Of a DNA stretch of 64,000 bases, positions 9,921 to 19,318 are shown piece after piece. The stretch is from NCBI RefSeq assembly GCF_036014215.1, contig NZ_CP107921.1, positions 3,707,001 through 3,771,000 on the forward strand, given 5' to 3'. The DNA comes from Streptomyces sp. NBC_00440 (GTDB lineage: Bacteria > Actinomycetota > Actinomycetes > Streptomycetales > Streptomycetaceae). The position numbers and the translations under genes were made by a program. The first letter of the stretch is position 1. Each line of letters opens with the position of its first letter. The notes beneath the pieces are model-generated. The model had not been told where the DNA came from and did no database searches. It saw only the letters and a list, made by a program, of their open reading frames with translations.

Positions 9921-10704
9921 CGTTGATCCTCCTGCGGGCGAGAACCGCCTCGGCCAGGACCAGGTCCAGCGGCCTGGTCACCTTGAACGCCTCTTCGTGT
10001 CCCGGCACCACCACGACCCGCACCCCGAGCTGCTCGACCATGCTCGCGTCGTCGGTGACGTCATGGGTGACCGTGGCGTGCGCGCGGGCGAGCAGCGCAC
10101 GGTCGAAGCCCTGCGGGGTCTGCACGGCGCGCAGCAGAGCCCGTTCCGGAGTGGCGACGACCGGCTCGGGGCCTCCGCCGCTCTGCGGCTCGACCTGTTT
10201 GACGGTGTCGGCCAGCGGCAGGGCGGGGACGACCGCGGGGGCACCGTTCCGTACCGCGGCGATCACCGCGTCCACGGTGTCGACGGGCACGAGCGGGCGG
10301 GCCGCGTCGTGCACCAGCACCGCGGTGACGCTCTCGGGGAGTACGCCGATCCCGAGCCGGACGGACTCCTGACGGGTGTCACCGCCGGGTACGACCAGGA
10401 GCTCGGTGCCCGGCGGCCAGGAGTGCTCGGCCAGCAGGGCCTCGACCTCGGCGGCACCGTCCGGCGGGGCCACGACGACCACGAGCGAGACGGCACGTGA
10501 TCCGGCCATCGCCCGTACGGCGTGGACCAGCATGGGGGTCCCGTTGAGGGTGCGGAGCGCCTTGGGGGCTCCGGGGCCGAGCCGGACACCGCGGCCGGCG
10601 GCGGGAATCACCGCGGCGGTGGTGTGGCTGGATCCGGCCGCAGCGGCGGCAGGGGATCCGGCGGTGGAGCCGGTACGGGACGGGGTCCCGGGCTCGTCTG
10701 ACAT
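9910..10704 (-). CDS. ispD: 2-C-methyl-D-erythritol 4-phosphate cytidylyltransferase
   Basis: 264 residues. The CTP-binding loop is [26 protein letters not shown]. Further on are [11 protein letters not shown], the family signature, and the C-terminal [14 protein letters not shown] region. It makes CDP-ME from MEP and CTP in the MEP pathway. The first about 25 residues are a Ser/Thr/Ala-rich extension. ATG 10704 was chosen because residues further upstream are not family-like. It forms an operon with ispF (overlap) and lies downstream of carD, an order conserved in Streptomyces. Confidence 0.95.
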   Translation of the reverse strand: MSDEPGTPSRTGSTAGSPAAAAAGSSHTTAAVIPAAGRGVRLGPGAPKALRTLNGTPMLVHAVRAMAGSRAVSLVVVVAPPDGAAEVEALLAEHSWPPGTELLVVPGGDTRQESVRLGIGVLPESVTAVLVHDAARPLVPVDTVDAVIAAVRNGAPAVVPALPLADTVKQVEPQSGGGPEPVVATPERALLRAVQTPQGFDRALLARAHATVTHDVTDDASMVEQLGVRVVVVPGHEEAFKVTRPLDLVLAEAVLARRRINDGF

Positions 10705-11142
10705 CGGTTGCGCGTTCAGGGTTTGTGTCCTCAGCCGACATGGGTATGGCCTGGGGGTGCCCCCGACCGTAGGTTGGGGGAGTGCCGGGCGCGACGCCCT
10801 GACCGGCCCCTTCCGTGACGACTGGTCGAGTCGGCATCCCGGGCCCGGCACACCACGTACCGGTCAAGGTACCGCTCACGCAGCATCGCTCCATGAAAAA
10901 CAGACGCACAGCAGACTCGGCCCCGGCCGAAGCCGCAGGGATCATGTGAGACACATGAGGCCGTGGCGGAAAAACGGGGATAGAGCCCGGGATGGAACGC
11001 GAAAGACCGGGAAGAGCTGTGCGAGAAAACAGCATGCCGTAGCGCCCGGCGACACATGGCGACTGATCCATACGGACAGTCCATGTGGTCAGCGGGCACC
11101 ACGGCATTCAAAGCGTCGAGCAGATGAAACGGGTCAAGCGAT
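10705..11142. other. 438-bp spacer between carD and ispD
   Basis: No convincing gene is seen. A G/C stem-like motif (GGGGTGCCCCCG... TTGGGGGAG near 10757-10785), of a kind frequent in Streptomyces intergenic DNA, lies close to ispD. The rest probably holds the carD terminator and an ispD promoter, but none is clear. Confidence 0.4.
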
Positions 11143-11625
11143 TCAGGACGCGAGAACCTCGTCGAGCAGAGCCTCGGCCTTGTCTTCGTTGGTGTTCTCC
11201 GCGAGAGCGAGCTCACTCACCAGGATCTGGCGGGCCTTGGCGAGCATGCGCTTCTCACCAGCGGAAAGTCCGCGCTCACGCTCACGACGCCACAGGTCAC
11301 GGACTACTTCGGCCACCTTGATGACGTCGCCGGAGGCGAGTTTCTCAAGATTCGCCTTGTAGCGACGGGACCAGTTCGTGGGCTCTTCGGCATACGGTGC
11401 ACGAAGCACCTCGAAGACCCGGTCCAGCCCTTCCTGACCAACCACGTCACGCACGCCTACGAACTCCGCATTGTCCGCCGGCACACGAACAGTCAAGTCG
11501 CCCTGAGCGACCTTGAGCACCAAGTAGGTCTTGTCCACGCCTTTGATCTGGCGAGTTTCGATAGCCTCGATCAGCGCGGCCCCGTGATGGGGATAGACCA
11601 CGGTGTCGCCAACCTTGAACGTCAT
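11143..11625 (-). CDS. carD: CarD/CdnL-type RNA polymerase-binding regulator
   Basis: 160 residues. The N-terminal RNA polymerase-interacting domain starts [23 protein letters not shown]. The C-terminal helical DNA-binding domain contains [35 protein letters not shown], with the conserved tryptophan and Arg/Lys. CarD binds the polymerase beta subunit and stabilises open complexes at many promoters, including those for rRNA and growth genes. The length and sequence match the actinobacterial family closely. It is transcribed toward ispD and ispF. An AAGGGG sequence lies upstream of the ATG. Confidence 0.95.
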   Translation of the reverse strand: MTFKVGDTVVYPHHGAALIEAIETRQIKGVDKTYLVLKVAQGDLTVRVPADNAEFVGVRDVVGQEGLDRVFEVLRAPYAEEPTNWSRRYKANLEKLASGDVIKVAEVVRDLWRRERERGLSAGEKRMLAKARQILVSELALAENTNEDKAEALLDEVLAS

Positions 11626-12223
11626 GTGACAGGTACCCCTTCCGTGGCTATCCAGTCTAACACGAGAACCGCTTGTTCTGAATGACGTTTTCGCAGGTCA
11701 GGGCATATCTCAGGGCTTGACAACAGCAACACGAACGTGCTGCGGACGGGTCCCCCGGGGCGGTATTCGCAGGTCGGAGCGGCTGTGCGTGCGGAGAGAA
11801 ACGCAGGCGCCACACGGTTCCGAAGGCTTCCCACAGGCGGCTAACGTCCCGATTTGCCGCATTCGAAACGGTGAACTTCGCGACCCCTGTTCGGATGTCG
11901 ATCACCCATACGGACGCAATCGGGAATTGATCACTGTGCGCCGGAAGAGGGTTTTCCGTAAGGAATACGTGGCGGTGGAGAGCGGCAGAGAGAATTGATC
12001 ACTCGCGATATGTGAACGGCGTACGAAGCGATGCGTACGGCGCCACGAGATCGGACGGCCCGCGGGCACCCCTCAGGTACCGGTACCGGCCGCGGGGCGG
12101 GTCGGGTGCGGGGCCGTGAGCACGGCTCGGTAACCTGAGGCCGCTGACACACCCTTAGGGAGGCTTTACCCCCCTCCCGCCCCCTGTCCGTCCTGTCCGT
12201 ACGTCCTAGGAGAAGCCGCCGCC
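11626..12223. other. 598-bp divergent intergenic region between carD and the lipoprotein gene
   Basis: No supported gene. For carD on the minus strand, TAGACT (11654-11659) is a possible -10, and a small inverted repeat GAAC-N5-GTTC lies just upstream. AT-richer patches around 11925-12000 could hold other promoters. A ribosome site (TAGGAG, about 12207) precedes the plus-strand gene. Confidence 0.35.
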
Positions 12224-12880
12224 GTGAGCAGCAGCCTTCGACGCGGCGTCCTCGCCGCTTCTGCCATCGTGGTCTCGATCGCCGCCCTGTCCGCCTGTGG
12301 CGCGGGCAACAACGCGGCGACGATCGAGGTCAAGCCGGACAACGCCGCTACGTCGGTCGGTGTCATCAAGGTCCAGAACGCGACGGTGATCACCCAGCCG
12401 AAGGCCACAGTCAAGGGCCCCGCCGTCATCTCGGCGACCCTCTTCAACAACGGTGACACGAACCAGACGCTCCAGGACGTCAAGCTCGCGGGCTCCAGCT
12501 CCGCCGTGAAGCTCACCCCGGCCACGGGCAAGGGTCCGATCTCGGTGCCCGCGCACGGTTCGATCACCATCGGCGGCAAGAACAACGCCGCCGCCGTGCT
12601 CGCCGACGGCCGCGCCGCAGCCGCCGACGGCTCCACGCAGAACCTGGTCTTCCAGTTCAGCGAGACCGGTCGGGTGGCGCTGGCCGCGCTCGTCGTCCCG
12701 GCCACCAGCTACTTCCACGGCTTCGGCCCGAGCAGCCTGCCCGTGACGCCCTCCCCTTCGGTGCCTGCCTCGGGCAAGGCCACGCCGGGTGCGTCCGGCA
12801 AGGCGACTCCGGGCGGCAAGACCACGCCGGGCGCCAACAAGACGCCGGCCGGTTCCGTCACGGGCTCGCCGAGCAGCTGA
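12224..12880 (+). CDS. Secreted lipoprotein, DUF461/PCuAC-like
   Basis: 218 residues with a signal peptide and lipobox LSAC, the lipidated cysteine being about residue 25. The mature domain (about residues 40-160) resembles DUF461-type beta-sandwich lipoproteins related to copper chaperone PCu(A)C: VIKVQNATVI, VISATLFNNGDTNQTLQDVKLAGS and PISVPAHGSITIGG. The PCuAC His/Met copper ligands are not obvious, so copper binding is unproven. The C-terminal about 45 residues are a Pro/Gly/Ser/Thr repeat (GKATPG-type), probably a flexible cell-wall spacer. GTG 12224 follows TAGGAGAAG. It is monocistronic, with a terminator just after it. Confidence 0.75.
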   Translation: MSSSLRRGVLAASAIVVSIAALSACGAGNNAATIEVKPDNAATSVGVIKVQNATVITQPKATVKGPAVISATLFNNGDTNQTLQDVKLAGSSSAVKLTPATGKGPISVPAHGSITIGGKNNAAAVLADGRAAAADGSTQNLVFQFSETGRVALAALVVPATSYFHGFGPSSLPVTPSPSVPASGKATPGASGKATPGGKTTPGANKTPAGSVTGSPSS

Positions 12881-12937
12881 CCCGCACGGGCGCGCCGATC
12901 GCAGACAGCGCGTAGAGCGCAGCAGAGCGCATACGGG

Positions 12938-12983
12938 GGTGCCCCCGCCGGAAGTCCGATTCCGGCGGGGGCACCTCCTTTTC
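12938..12983 (+). terminator. Terminator of the lipoprotein gene
   Basis: 15-bp perfect arms (12938-12952, 12961-12975) with an 8-base loop, followed by TCCTTTT. It stands between convergent genes and could also serve phoP. Confidence 0.85.
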
Positions 12984-13048
12984 GTACGCGGCTCGCGCGC
13001 GGGTCGTACCGCGACTCGTACGCGGCTCGCGCGCGTCGTACTCGCGGC

Positions 13049-13729
13049 TTACGGCTCGAACTTGTAGCCCAGCCCCCGGACCGTCACCAGATACCGGGGC
13101 GCGCCCGGGTCCGGCTCGATCTTGGCGCGCAGCCGCTTCACGTGGACGTCGAGGGTCTTGGTGTCCCCGACGTAGTCCGCGCCCCAGACCCGGTCGATCA
13201 GCTGCATCCGGGTCAGCACCCGGCCCGCGTTCCTGAGCAGCATCTCCAGCAGGTCGAACTCCTTGAGCGGCAGGTCGACCTTGGCGCCGGAGACCGTCAC
13301 GACATGGCGGTCCACGTCCATCCGGACCGGGCCGGCCTCCAGTGCCGCCGGGGAGACCTCCTCGGGCTCACCGCGGCGGCGCAGCACCGCGCGGATACGG
13401 GCGACCAGCTCCCGTGAGGAGAAGGGCTTCGTGACGTAGTCGTCTGCTCCTATTTCCAGGCCGACCACCTTGTCGATCTCGCTGTCCTTGGCGGTCACCA
13501 TGATCACCGGGACGTTGGAGCGGCCGCGCAGCTGGCGGCACACCTCGGTGCCGGGCAGTCCCGGCAGCATCAGGTCGAGCAGTACGAGGTCGGCGCCGTT
13601 GCGCTCGAATTCGTCGAGTCCATCGGGGCCCGTGGCCGCGATGGCGACCTCGAAGCCTTCCTTGCGGAGCATGTAGGACAGGGCGTCGCTGAAGGATTCC
13701 TCATCCTCGACGACAAGCACTCGGGTCAC
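13049..13729 (-). CDS. phoP: Phosphate response regulator PhoP
   Basis: 226 residues, OmpR/PhoB type. The receiver domain has acidic residues in VLVVEDEESFSDAL, the phosphorylated Asp in LVLLDLMLPG (about residue 52), and Lys in TKPF. The winged-helix DNA-binding domain runs from about residue 130 to the end (LPLKEFDLLEMLLRNAGRVLTR, then TLDVHVKRLRAKIE). Phosphorylated PhoP binds PHO boxes and switches on phosphate scavenging while repressing many secondary-metabolite genes in Streptomyces. Its GTG start overlaps the phoR stop by 4 bp (GTGA). Position beside phoR and phoU identifies it. Confidence 0.96.
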   Translation of the reverse strand: MTRVLVVEDEESFSDALSYMLRKEGFEVAIAATGPDGLDEFERNGADLVLLDLMLPGLPGTEVCRQLRGRSNVPVIMVTAKDSEIDKVVGLEIGADDYVTKPFSSRELVARIRAVLRRRGEPEEVSPAALEAGPVRMDVDRHVVTVSGAKVDLPLKEFDLLEMLLRNAGRVLTRMQLIDRVWGADYVGDTKTLDVHVKRLRAKIEPDPGAPRYLVTVRGLGYKFEP

Positions 13730-15072
13730 GGAAGGACCTCCGGGGCAGGAATTGGTTCAGAGGACAGGAAGTTCGCGAAGGGCTGGTCGTCGTCATCGTC
13801 GACAGCGTCAGTGGGATCTGCGGGCCCGGCGTAGCCGGTGTGGTGCTGTGCGGGGTCGGCGGCCGGATCCGTGCGGCCGCGGCGATTGCGTACGGAACCG
13901 GCTTCCGGCAGCCGCAGGGTGAAGGTGGAGCCCTGGCCCTCCGAGCTCCACACCGTGACCTCCCCGCCGTGCGAGGCGGCCACATGTTTGACGATGGCGA
14001 GGCCCAGCCCCGTGCCACCGGTGGCGCGCGAGCGGGCCGGGTCGACGCGGTAGAAGCGCTCGAAGATCCGCTCGCGGTCCTTCTCGGTGATACCGAGCCC
14101 CTGGTCGGTGACGGCGATCTCGATGAGTCCCCCAGAGCCGAAAGCCTGGGAGGTGCCCCCTCCGCCGGGGGCGGAGGTGCGGCGGGCGGCGATACCGACC
14201 CGGGTGCGGGCCGGTGAGTAGTTCACCGCGTTCTCCACAAGGTTTCCCAGCGCGGCGGCGAGCTGGGAGCGGTTGCCCCAGACGTGGAGGTCGGCCGTGC
14301 CGCCGGCCGCCATGGTGATCTGCTTGGTGCCCGCCTGGTGGCGGCAGCGGTCGATGGCCTCGGCGACCAGGACGTCGACCCGGACCGGCTCGGCGTCTTC
14401 GAGCGGGTCGTCGTTCTGGACCCGGGAGAGATCGATGAGCTCCTGGACCAGATTGGTGAGCCGGGTCGCCTCTATCTGCATCCGGCCCGCGAAACGGGTG
14501 ACCGCCTCCGGGTCGTCCGACGCTCCCATGACCGCCTCGGAGAGCAGCGAGAGCGCTCCGACCGGGGTCTTCAGCTCATGGCTGACGTTGGCGACGAAGT
14601 CTCGTCGTACGGCTTCGATACGCCGGGCCTCCGTGAGGTCCTCGACGAGCAGCAGCACCAGCCGGGAGCCGAGCGGTGCCACCCGGGCCGAGACCGCGAG
14701 TGCCTCGCCACGGCCGGTGCCCCGGCGGGGAAGGTCGAGCTCGACCTGTCGTATCTCCCCGTCGCGCCGGGTGTCCCGGGCCATGTGCAGCATGGGCTCG
14801 ACGGCCAGTTTCCCGCCCCTGACCAGGCCCAGGGCGTACGCAGCCGAGCTGGCTTTGACCACCGAGTCGCTCTCGTCGAGCACCACGGCCGAGGAGCTGA
14901 GCACGGAGAGGACGGTGTCCACGCCGGGCGGCAGCACGTCGCCGGTGTGCAGGGAGGTCCGGGTGGGGCGTGCCAGCTCGCGCTCGCTCCAGCGGAACGC
15001 CAGCACGCCGATGACGCCGGTGCACAGCCCGGCGATCGCGCTTGCTGCGGCGACCGCCGCGTTCACGTCCAT
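13726..15072 (-). CDS. phoR: Phosphate sensor histidine kinase PhoR
   Basis: 448 residues. A single N-terminal hydrophobic segment (AAVAAASAIAGLCTGVIGVLAF) anchors it. A short PAS-like region precedes the dimerisation domain with phospho-acceptor His in FVANVSHELKTPVGAL (about residue 165). The ATPase domain has N box LGNLVENAVNYS, G1 VTDQGLGI, F box RIFERFYRVD and G2 GGTGLGLAIVKH. The C-terminal about 60 residues are disordered and acidic (DDDDDQPF). It phosphorylates PhoP under phosphate limitation. Within the ATP lid a Gly/Ser insertion (TSAPGGGGTSQAFGSGG) is encoded by a G/C-rich palindromic stretch near 14130-14170. Confidence 0.96.
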   Translation of the reverse strand: MDVNAAVAAASAIAGLCTGVIGVLAFRWSERELARPTRTSLHTGDVLPPGVDTVLSVLSSSAVVLDESDSVVKASSAAYALGLVRGGKLAVEPMLHMARDTRRDGEIRQVELDLPRRGTGRGEALAVSARVAPLGSRLVLLLVEDLTEARRIEAVRRDFVANVSHELKTPVGALSLLSEAVMGASDDPEAVTRFAGRMQIEATRLTNLVQELIDLSRVQNDDPLEDAEPVRVDVLVAEAIDRCRHQAGTKQITMAAGGTADLHVWGNRSQLAAALGNLVENAVNYSPARTRVGIAARRTSAPGGGGTSQAFGSGGLIEIAVTDQGLGITEKDRERIFERFYRVDPARSRATGGTGLGLAIVKHVAASHGGEVTVWSSEGQGSTFTLRLPEAGSVRNRRGRTDPAADPAQHHTGYAGPADPTDAVDDDDDQPFANFLSSEPIPAPEVLP

Positions 15073-15145
15073 GTGTCCAGGTTATGCGGCTCCACCGACA
15101 CATCCCCAGCCATACGGGTGCCCGCTCGAACGTTCGTCGCCCAGA

Positions 15146-15178
15146 GTTCACCGAGGGGATAGGGCCGGTTCACTTGGG
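15146..15178. promoter_or_regulatory. PHO box (PhoP operator), three 11-bp direct repeat units
   Basis: Units GTTCACCGAGG (15146-15156), GGATAGGGCCG (15157-15167) and GTTCACTTGGG (15168-15178). The outer two match the known Streptomyces PHO-box unit GTTCACC, and the middle one is degenerate. It lies 74 bp before phoR and about 220 bp before phoU, so it can control both divergent transcripts. Confidence 0.8.
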
Positions 15179-15270
15179 ATGACGGAAACGGACGCGTGGC
15201 GCACCGACCGTGGAAGCGTGGAGGTGGACACCTGTCGGGCACCTCCGGGCCGTGCCGCTGTGCCGGTTGC

Positions 15271-15396
15271 GACAAGGCCGACCGCGACAGGACCGGCAGC
15301 ACAAGATCAGCCGTACACGACCGGCCGCACAAGACCTGCCGCACAGACCTGCGCGCACAAGACCTGCCGCACAAGATCAGCCGTACAAGAGAGGGA
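15271..15396 (+). repeat. 14-bp tandem array in the phoU leader
   Basis: Nine near-copies with exact 14-bp period start at 15271, 15285, 15299, 15313, 15327, 15341, 15355, 15369 and 15383. The commonest unit is GCACAAGACCTGCC / GCACAAGATCAGCC. The array ends at the phoU ribosome site. Because 14 is not a multiple of three, it is not conserved as coding repeat, although the frame is open through it. Confidence 0.85.
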
Positions 15397-15401
15397 CTCC
15401 C

Positions 15402-16082
15402 ATGCGGGACGCGTACCACGAGGAACTGGACTCGATCGGCGAGGGCCTGGTCGAGATGGCCCGGCTCGTCGGTTCGGCGATCGGCCGGGCCACGACCGCC
15501 ATGCTGGACGCCGATCTGAAGCTCGCCGAGAGCGTGATCGCCGCCGATCAGAAGGTCGACGACCTCCAGCACGACCTCGAAGCACGGGCCATCGCCCTGC
15601 TGGCCAGGCAGCAGCCCGTCGCCACCGATCTGCGCATCGTCGTCACCTCGCTGCGGATGAGCGCCGACCTGGAGCGCTCGGGCGACCTGGCCCAGCACGT
15701 CGCGAAGCTCACCCGGCTCCGTTACCCGGACCGGGCCGTTCCGCACGATCTGCACGCCACGATCCTGGAAATGGGGCAGCTCGCGCAGCGGCTGATGGCG
15801 AAGGCGGCGGAGGTCATCATCACGATGGACGTCGACCTGGCGCTCCAGCTGGAGACGGACGACGACGAGATGGACCTGCTGCACCGGACGCTCTTCCAGC
15901 ACCTGATGGACGACCGGTGGAAGCACGGCATCGAGACGGCGGTCGACGTGACGCTCCTCGGCCGCTACTACGAGCGGTTCGCCGACCACGCGGTGTCGGT
16001 GGCCAAGCGCGTGGTCTATCTGGTGACGGGCGAGCACGCCGACGAGATTCAGTCCGCTCCGGCGCAGGTCGAGGGGGCGTGA
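15402..16082 (+). CDS. phoU: Phosphate transport/signalling regulator PhoU
   Basis: 226 residues of two homologous three-helix bundles. The N-terminus MRDAYHEELDSIGEGLVEMARLVG is typical. Metal-binding acidic motifs occur as E-x3-D in each half (ADLERSGDLAQHVAKL and YYERFADHAVSVAKRVVYL). PhoU links the Pst transporter to PhoR and shuts down signalling when phosphate is plentiful. ATG 15402 follows GAGAGGGA. An upstream in-frame extension exists but consists of repeat-encoded Arg/Gln sequence and is rejected. It is divergent from phoR, as in other Streptomyces. An 8-bp inverted repeat (16082-16109) follows the stop. Confidence 0.96.
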   Translation: MRDAYHEELDSIGEGLVEMARLVGSAIGRATTAMLDADLKLAESVIAADQKVDDLQHDLEARAIALLARQQPVATDLRIVVTSLRMSADLERSGDLAQHVAKLTRLRYPDRAVPHDLHATILEMGQLAQRLMAKAAEVIITMDVDLALQLETDDDEMDLLHRTLFQHLMDDRWKHGIETAVDVTLLGRYYERFADHAVSVAKRVVYLVTGEHADEIQSAPAQVEGA

Positions 16083-16181
16083 ACGGCGCGCTTGCGCGTA
16101 TGCGCCGTTGATGCGCCCCACCGGGGTGGGTATGGGATGGCCGGAGGCAGTACGTCCTCGCATGCCGAGCAGGAGGAAATC

Positions 16182-16328
16182 ATGGCCGATTCCCCCGTCA
16201 CCGACCCCCAGCAGCAAGCCCCCGTCGAAGTGCACCATCTGCGCGTTCTCGGCGCCTGCGGCTGCGGTCCGGGCTGCGGCTGTGGTTGCCAGTCCGGTGC
16301 TCCGTGCCAGTGCAGTGGCTGCCACTGA
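16182..16328 (+). CDS. mtpA: Metallothionein-like Cys-rich protein MtpA
   Basis: 48 residues. The C-terminal 20 contain eight cysteines in CGCGPGCGCGC...PCQCSGC form, suited to a metal-thiolate cluster (Zn or Cu). The N-terminal half is acidic and polar. It follows phoU on the same strand, the place occupied by mtpA in S. lividans and S. coelicolor, where it has been described with the phoRP/phoU group. ATG 16182 is preceded by a strong AGGAGGAA. The interval after phoU has a GC-rich palindrome (CCCCACCGGGG, about 16117-16127) near a TATGGG sequence that could be a promoter. An in-frame upstream extension to 16092 lacks a ribosome site. Confidence 0.85.
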   Translation: MADSPVTDPQQQAPVEVHHLRVLGACGCGPGCGCGCQSGAPCQCSGCH

Positions 16329-16354
16329 CGCGGGCCGTTCTTCCGTACGACTGC

Positions 16355-16403
16355 GAGGGCCCCGTCCGCACCACCGGAACCGGTGGCGGGACGGGGCCCC
16401 TCG
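16355..16403 (+). terminator. Terminator of mtpA
   Basis: Long imperfect hairpin: arms of about 23 bp (16355-16377 and 16380-16402) with two mismatches around a GGGGCC core. It separates convergent genes. Confidence 0.75.
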
Positions 16404-16446
16404 CTGTCTGCGCGGGTCAGTGCCGGCACGGTCGGTCCCGTACCTG

Positions 16447-17856
16447 CTAGCTGCGCCTGCGGCGGACGAACAGCACTCCACCGACAGCGGTGAGGATGGC
16501 GGCCGCACCGCTCACCAGGGCGATCTGGTCACCGGTGTCGGCAAGCTCACCACCCCCGCCGTGCCTGCCACCGCCGGTGCCACCGTCGCCGTACGCGCCA
16601 CCGTCGCTGTCACCGCCACCACCATTGGTACCGCCGGTGTCGCCGCCGGTGGTGCCGCCGGTGTTGCCGCCATTGGTTCCACCGTCGGTTCCGCCGCTGG
16701 TTCCACCGTCGGTTCCGCCGCTGGTTCCACCGTCGGAGCCGCCTGTGTCACCACCCGTGCCGCCGTCGGTACCGCCGCTCGTGCCGCCGCTCGTGCCGTC
16801 GGTGGCGGTGGGGGAAGGCGGCGGGGTCGGACTCTCGCTGTCCGAGGGGGAGGGCGAAGGGGGCGGGGTGGGCGAGCCGGTGTCGGTGGGGGACGGCAAG
16901 GGCGACTCGGAATCCGTGGGCGAGGGCGACGGGGTCGGTGACTCCGTATCCGTGGGGGACGGCGCAGGGGATTCCGTATCCGTCGGCGAAGGGGACGGCG
17001 AGGGCGACTCCGTGTCCGTCGGGGAAGGCGACGGCGACGGGGACTCCTGATGGCACCGGGCGTGCACCTCGCCCAGCCGGGCCCCGGCGATCGGCCCGTC
17101 GTAGACCACCACGCCCGCCGGGTCGCGCAGCACCCCCGCCACCGACACGTCGAACCAGGCCTCGGCCTCGTACGCTCCGGGCGTCTGGATCTCATCGGCG
17201 GGTACGACGTGCTGAGTGAAGGTCACGCGCAGCGTGCTGTCCCCCAACGTGTCGGGCTCGTTCAGATCGGCCCCGCTGACCGTGAGATCGGTAGTGCCGA
17301 TGTCGACCCGGTGGCCAAGAACCGCGATCTGCTGCCCGTCCGTGTGCGCGTAGCCGAGGGAGTACGGGCCGAACGGCGGCGGGGTGCACTCCGCATAGGT
17401 GTTCAGGGAGCCGATCGCGCCGCTGGGGGTGGTCGAGATGAAGTCCGCGCCATGGAGCCTCACTTCGATTCCGGCGGCATCCACCTTGGCGTAGTGCTTG
17501 GCGTCGGTGTTCGAGGTCACGACGGCGTGGGTGCCGTCCTGGTAATAGGCGCGCACCCCGTCCGGGTCGGAGAAGTCGCCGGTGTCCTCGTCTCCGTTGA
17601 GCGGCGGTGAGCCGGCCGTTCCGTAGGTCCCGTCGAACTGCGAGAGGTCGAGCGGCCCCACGTCGGAGATGTTCAGCTGGATGAGTCCGGCGCTGGTCGT
17701 CCCCGGCGGGGCCGCGCCGGCCCGGTCGGCGGAGGCGTACATGAGCAGCACCCCGGCCAGCGCCGCAGCCGTGGTGGAGGCCGCCACGACAGTAGGAACA
17801 GAACGAGCAAACGGCTTCTTTAGTGCTTCCCTCATCATGAAAGAGGCATATCGCAC
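16447..17856 (-). CDS. Cell-wall-anchored surface protein with LADTG sortase motif and Ser/Pro and Gly/Thr repeats
   Basis: 469 residues. A signal peptide (basic start, [26 protein letters not shown]) leads to a unique domain of about 220 residues ([16 protein letters not shown] to [11 protein letters not shown]). Next comes a long Ser-Pro-rich spacer with Pro-Thr-Asp-Thr-Glu-type units, then Gly-Gly-Thr-Asp repeats. The end is ELADTGD, a hydrophobic helix and VRRRRS, which is the sorting signal layout recognised by Streptomyces class E sortases (LAxTG). It would be covalently linked to peptidoglycan. The function of the unique domain is unknown. GTG 17856 follows GGGGAG; ATG 17838 is an alternative. 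Confidence 0.8.
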   Translation of the reverse strand: MRYASFMMREALKKPFARSVPTVVAASTTAAALAGVLLMYASADRAGAAPPGTTSAGLIQLNISDVGPLDLSQFDGTYGTAGSPPLNGDEDTGDFSDPDGVRAYYQDGTHAVVTSNTDAKHYAKVDAAGIEVRLHGADFISTTPSGAIGSLNTYAECTPPPFGPYSLGYAHTDGQQIAVLGHRVDIGTTDLTVSGADLNEPDTLGDSTLRVTFTQHVVPADEIQTPGAYEAEAWFDVSVAGVLRDPAGVVVYDGPIAGARLGEVHARCHQESPSPSPSPTDTESPSPSPSPTDTESPAPSPTDTESPTPSPSPTDSESPLPSPTDTGSPTPPPSPSPSDSESPTPPPSPTATDGTSGGTSGGTDGGTGGDTGGSDGGTSGGTDGGTSGGTDGGTNGGNTGGTTGGDTGGTNGGGGDSDGGAYGDGGTGGGRHGGGGELADTGDQIALVSGAAAILTAVGGVLFVRRRRS

Positions 17857-18206
17857 ATGAAGCTCCCCGCCTGCGAGGACATCGCAGGCAGAGGGATTCG
17901 GCCGAGCGGAATTACTTCTTCTTGCCCTGAATTCGCCAACTGGCTTCTCGGCACGAGGACGCTTCAGCCCGGCCATTGGGCATGGCTTCCTTAGATCAAG
18001 CGGGTGGAACGGTGTAGGCGGAACAAGTGACGCGCGCAGCCGCACGGAGTGACACACGCTACCGGGGGGACCATCGCGGTGCGGCCCCGTGAGTGTCATT
18101 GGGGCCGGTGCGTCCCCGCGCCCCTGCGCGGCGCCACTCGGAATCCGGTGCGTCCGGCGTTTGGGCTCTGCCACGACGGCGCGCGACACGACAGCTGAGG
18201 AAGACC
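17857..18206. other. 350-bp divergent intergenic region
   Basis: No supported gene. It contains the promoters of the LADTG surface protein (minus) and the secreted protein (plus). A somewhat AT-richer patch at 17905-17935 may hold the minus-strand promoter. No clear boxes. Confidence 0.35.
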
Positions 18207-18908
18207 ATGGGTTGGACACGCACACGTCGGGCGGCAGTCTCCATCGCCGTCGCCGGGGCGATCGCCGTCGTCGCGGCGGCCCCGTCACCGGCCGCCACCG
18301 GCACGCGGCCCGAGGCCGCACCGTCGCTCGGGACGGTCGGGGCCGCTCCCCAGCCGCCTCAACTCCCCCGGAATTTCCGGGGAAAGGGAAAGTGGGTCGT
18401 CCGGGATCTGGGCATCACAGTGCCGTTCACCTGGCAGGGCAGGAACGGCGAAAGCCAGATGGTTGCGGGAGGCCCGCAATATCCCATCTGGTTCACCAAT
18501 CTGATCTACCACAACACGCTCTACACGCTGACCTACAAGTGGCCCGGCCTGAACGAGCATCCGTGCTCAAAGATTCCAGGCGTCAATCTGGACCAGTTGA
18601 ACCAGGTGTTCAGCACCGCGCGGTTCGTCGGGCGGGAGATCCTGGAGCAGAACCCGCGGCGGTATGTGAACCACTGGAGGGTCGGCGCCGTCCAGCCGCA
18701 ACGCCCTCCGGGGAAATTCCTCCGATTCCCGCTCGCGCTCGGCGACATCTACGTCGACCAACGTAATCGCGGGACGTTCTGGCAGGTACTGCAATTCGGT
18801 ATCCAGAATCTCTACGATCCCGAGTTGGACGAGTGGCTGGTGATGAAGACGTTCGAGCACAAGCCTGGAAGCGTGACTCTCCCCCGGCGGTGCCAGACAC
18901 CACAGTGA
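18207..18908 (+). CDS. Secreted protein of unknown function
   Basis: 233 residues with a clear signal peptide ([19 protein letters not shown] then AAPSPAAT, cleavage near residue 30). The mature protein is Trp/Tyr-rich with [35 protein letters not shown] and [18 protein letters not shown], and has two cysteines that may pair. No catalytic motif or family is recognised; the pattern suggests a beta-rich extracellular domain. ATG 18207 follows GCTGAGGA. An upstream in-frame extension lacks a ribosome site. It is divergent from the LADTG surface protein, which may indicate a shared role at the cell surface (inference). Confidence 0.7.
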   Translation: MGWTRTRRAAVSIAVAGAIAVVAAAPSPAATGTRPEAAPSLGTVGAAPQPPQLPRNFRGKGKWVVRDLGITVPFTWQGRNGESQMVAGGPQYPIWFTNLIYHNTLYTLTYKWPGLNEHPCSKIPGVNLDQLNQVFSTARFVGREILEQNPRRYVNHWRVGAVQPQRPPGKFLRFPLALGDIYVDQRNRGTFWQVLQFGIQNLYDPELDEWLVMKTFEHKPGSVTLPRRCQTPQ

Positions 18909-19318
18909 CCTGCCCGGCCCAGCAAAAAGCCCCCTGCCCCTGACTGGCCTGGCTAGCCGTCAGTGGCGGGGGCGCGGGGCCAGTCATTCATCGACCTCGA
19001 CCGCTGCGCGGCGGGAACCGGGCGCCTGGCGTGGGGAACTGGTGGGAACGGCGCACGCCCTGGGGCACGGGGCGTCCGGCCGCGGCTGAAAGTCGATCCC
19101 GGCCAACGACGCAGCCGCCGGTAGAGCCGACCGGAGATGAGAGTCACCACTGGGGAGGCGGCCAAGCACCGGAAGCAGTTGAACAAGGGTCGCCAGGGCT
19201 GGCCGCGCCGCCGAACTGGAGCCGACTGTCAGCTGTTTCGGAGCGCTACGGGGAGCAGTCCGGCCACTCCTCACCGCGCTGATAGCGCCCGTAGCTCCCG
19301 TTCGACTCGTCCGACCGG
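18909..19318. other. 410-bp convergent intergenic region
   Basis: No supported gene. A weak C/G hairpin (AGCCCCCTGCCCCTGAC with a GTCAGTGGCGGGGGC partner, about 18928-18973) may terminate the secreted-protein gene. The rest shows nothing recognisable. Confidence 0.35.

Noticed and set aside
11717..11998. 93-residue ORF in the carD upstream region
   Set aside because: No typical third-position GC bias and it would occupy the carD promoter.
15210..15401. In-frame upstream extension of phoU
   Set aside because: It is encoded by the 14-bp tandem array and gives a repetitive Arg/Gln-rich sequence unlike PhoU; a good ribosome site precedes ATG 15402.
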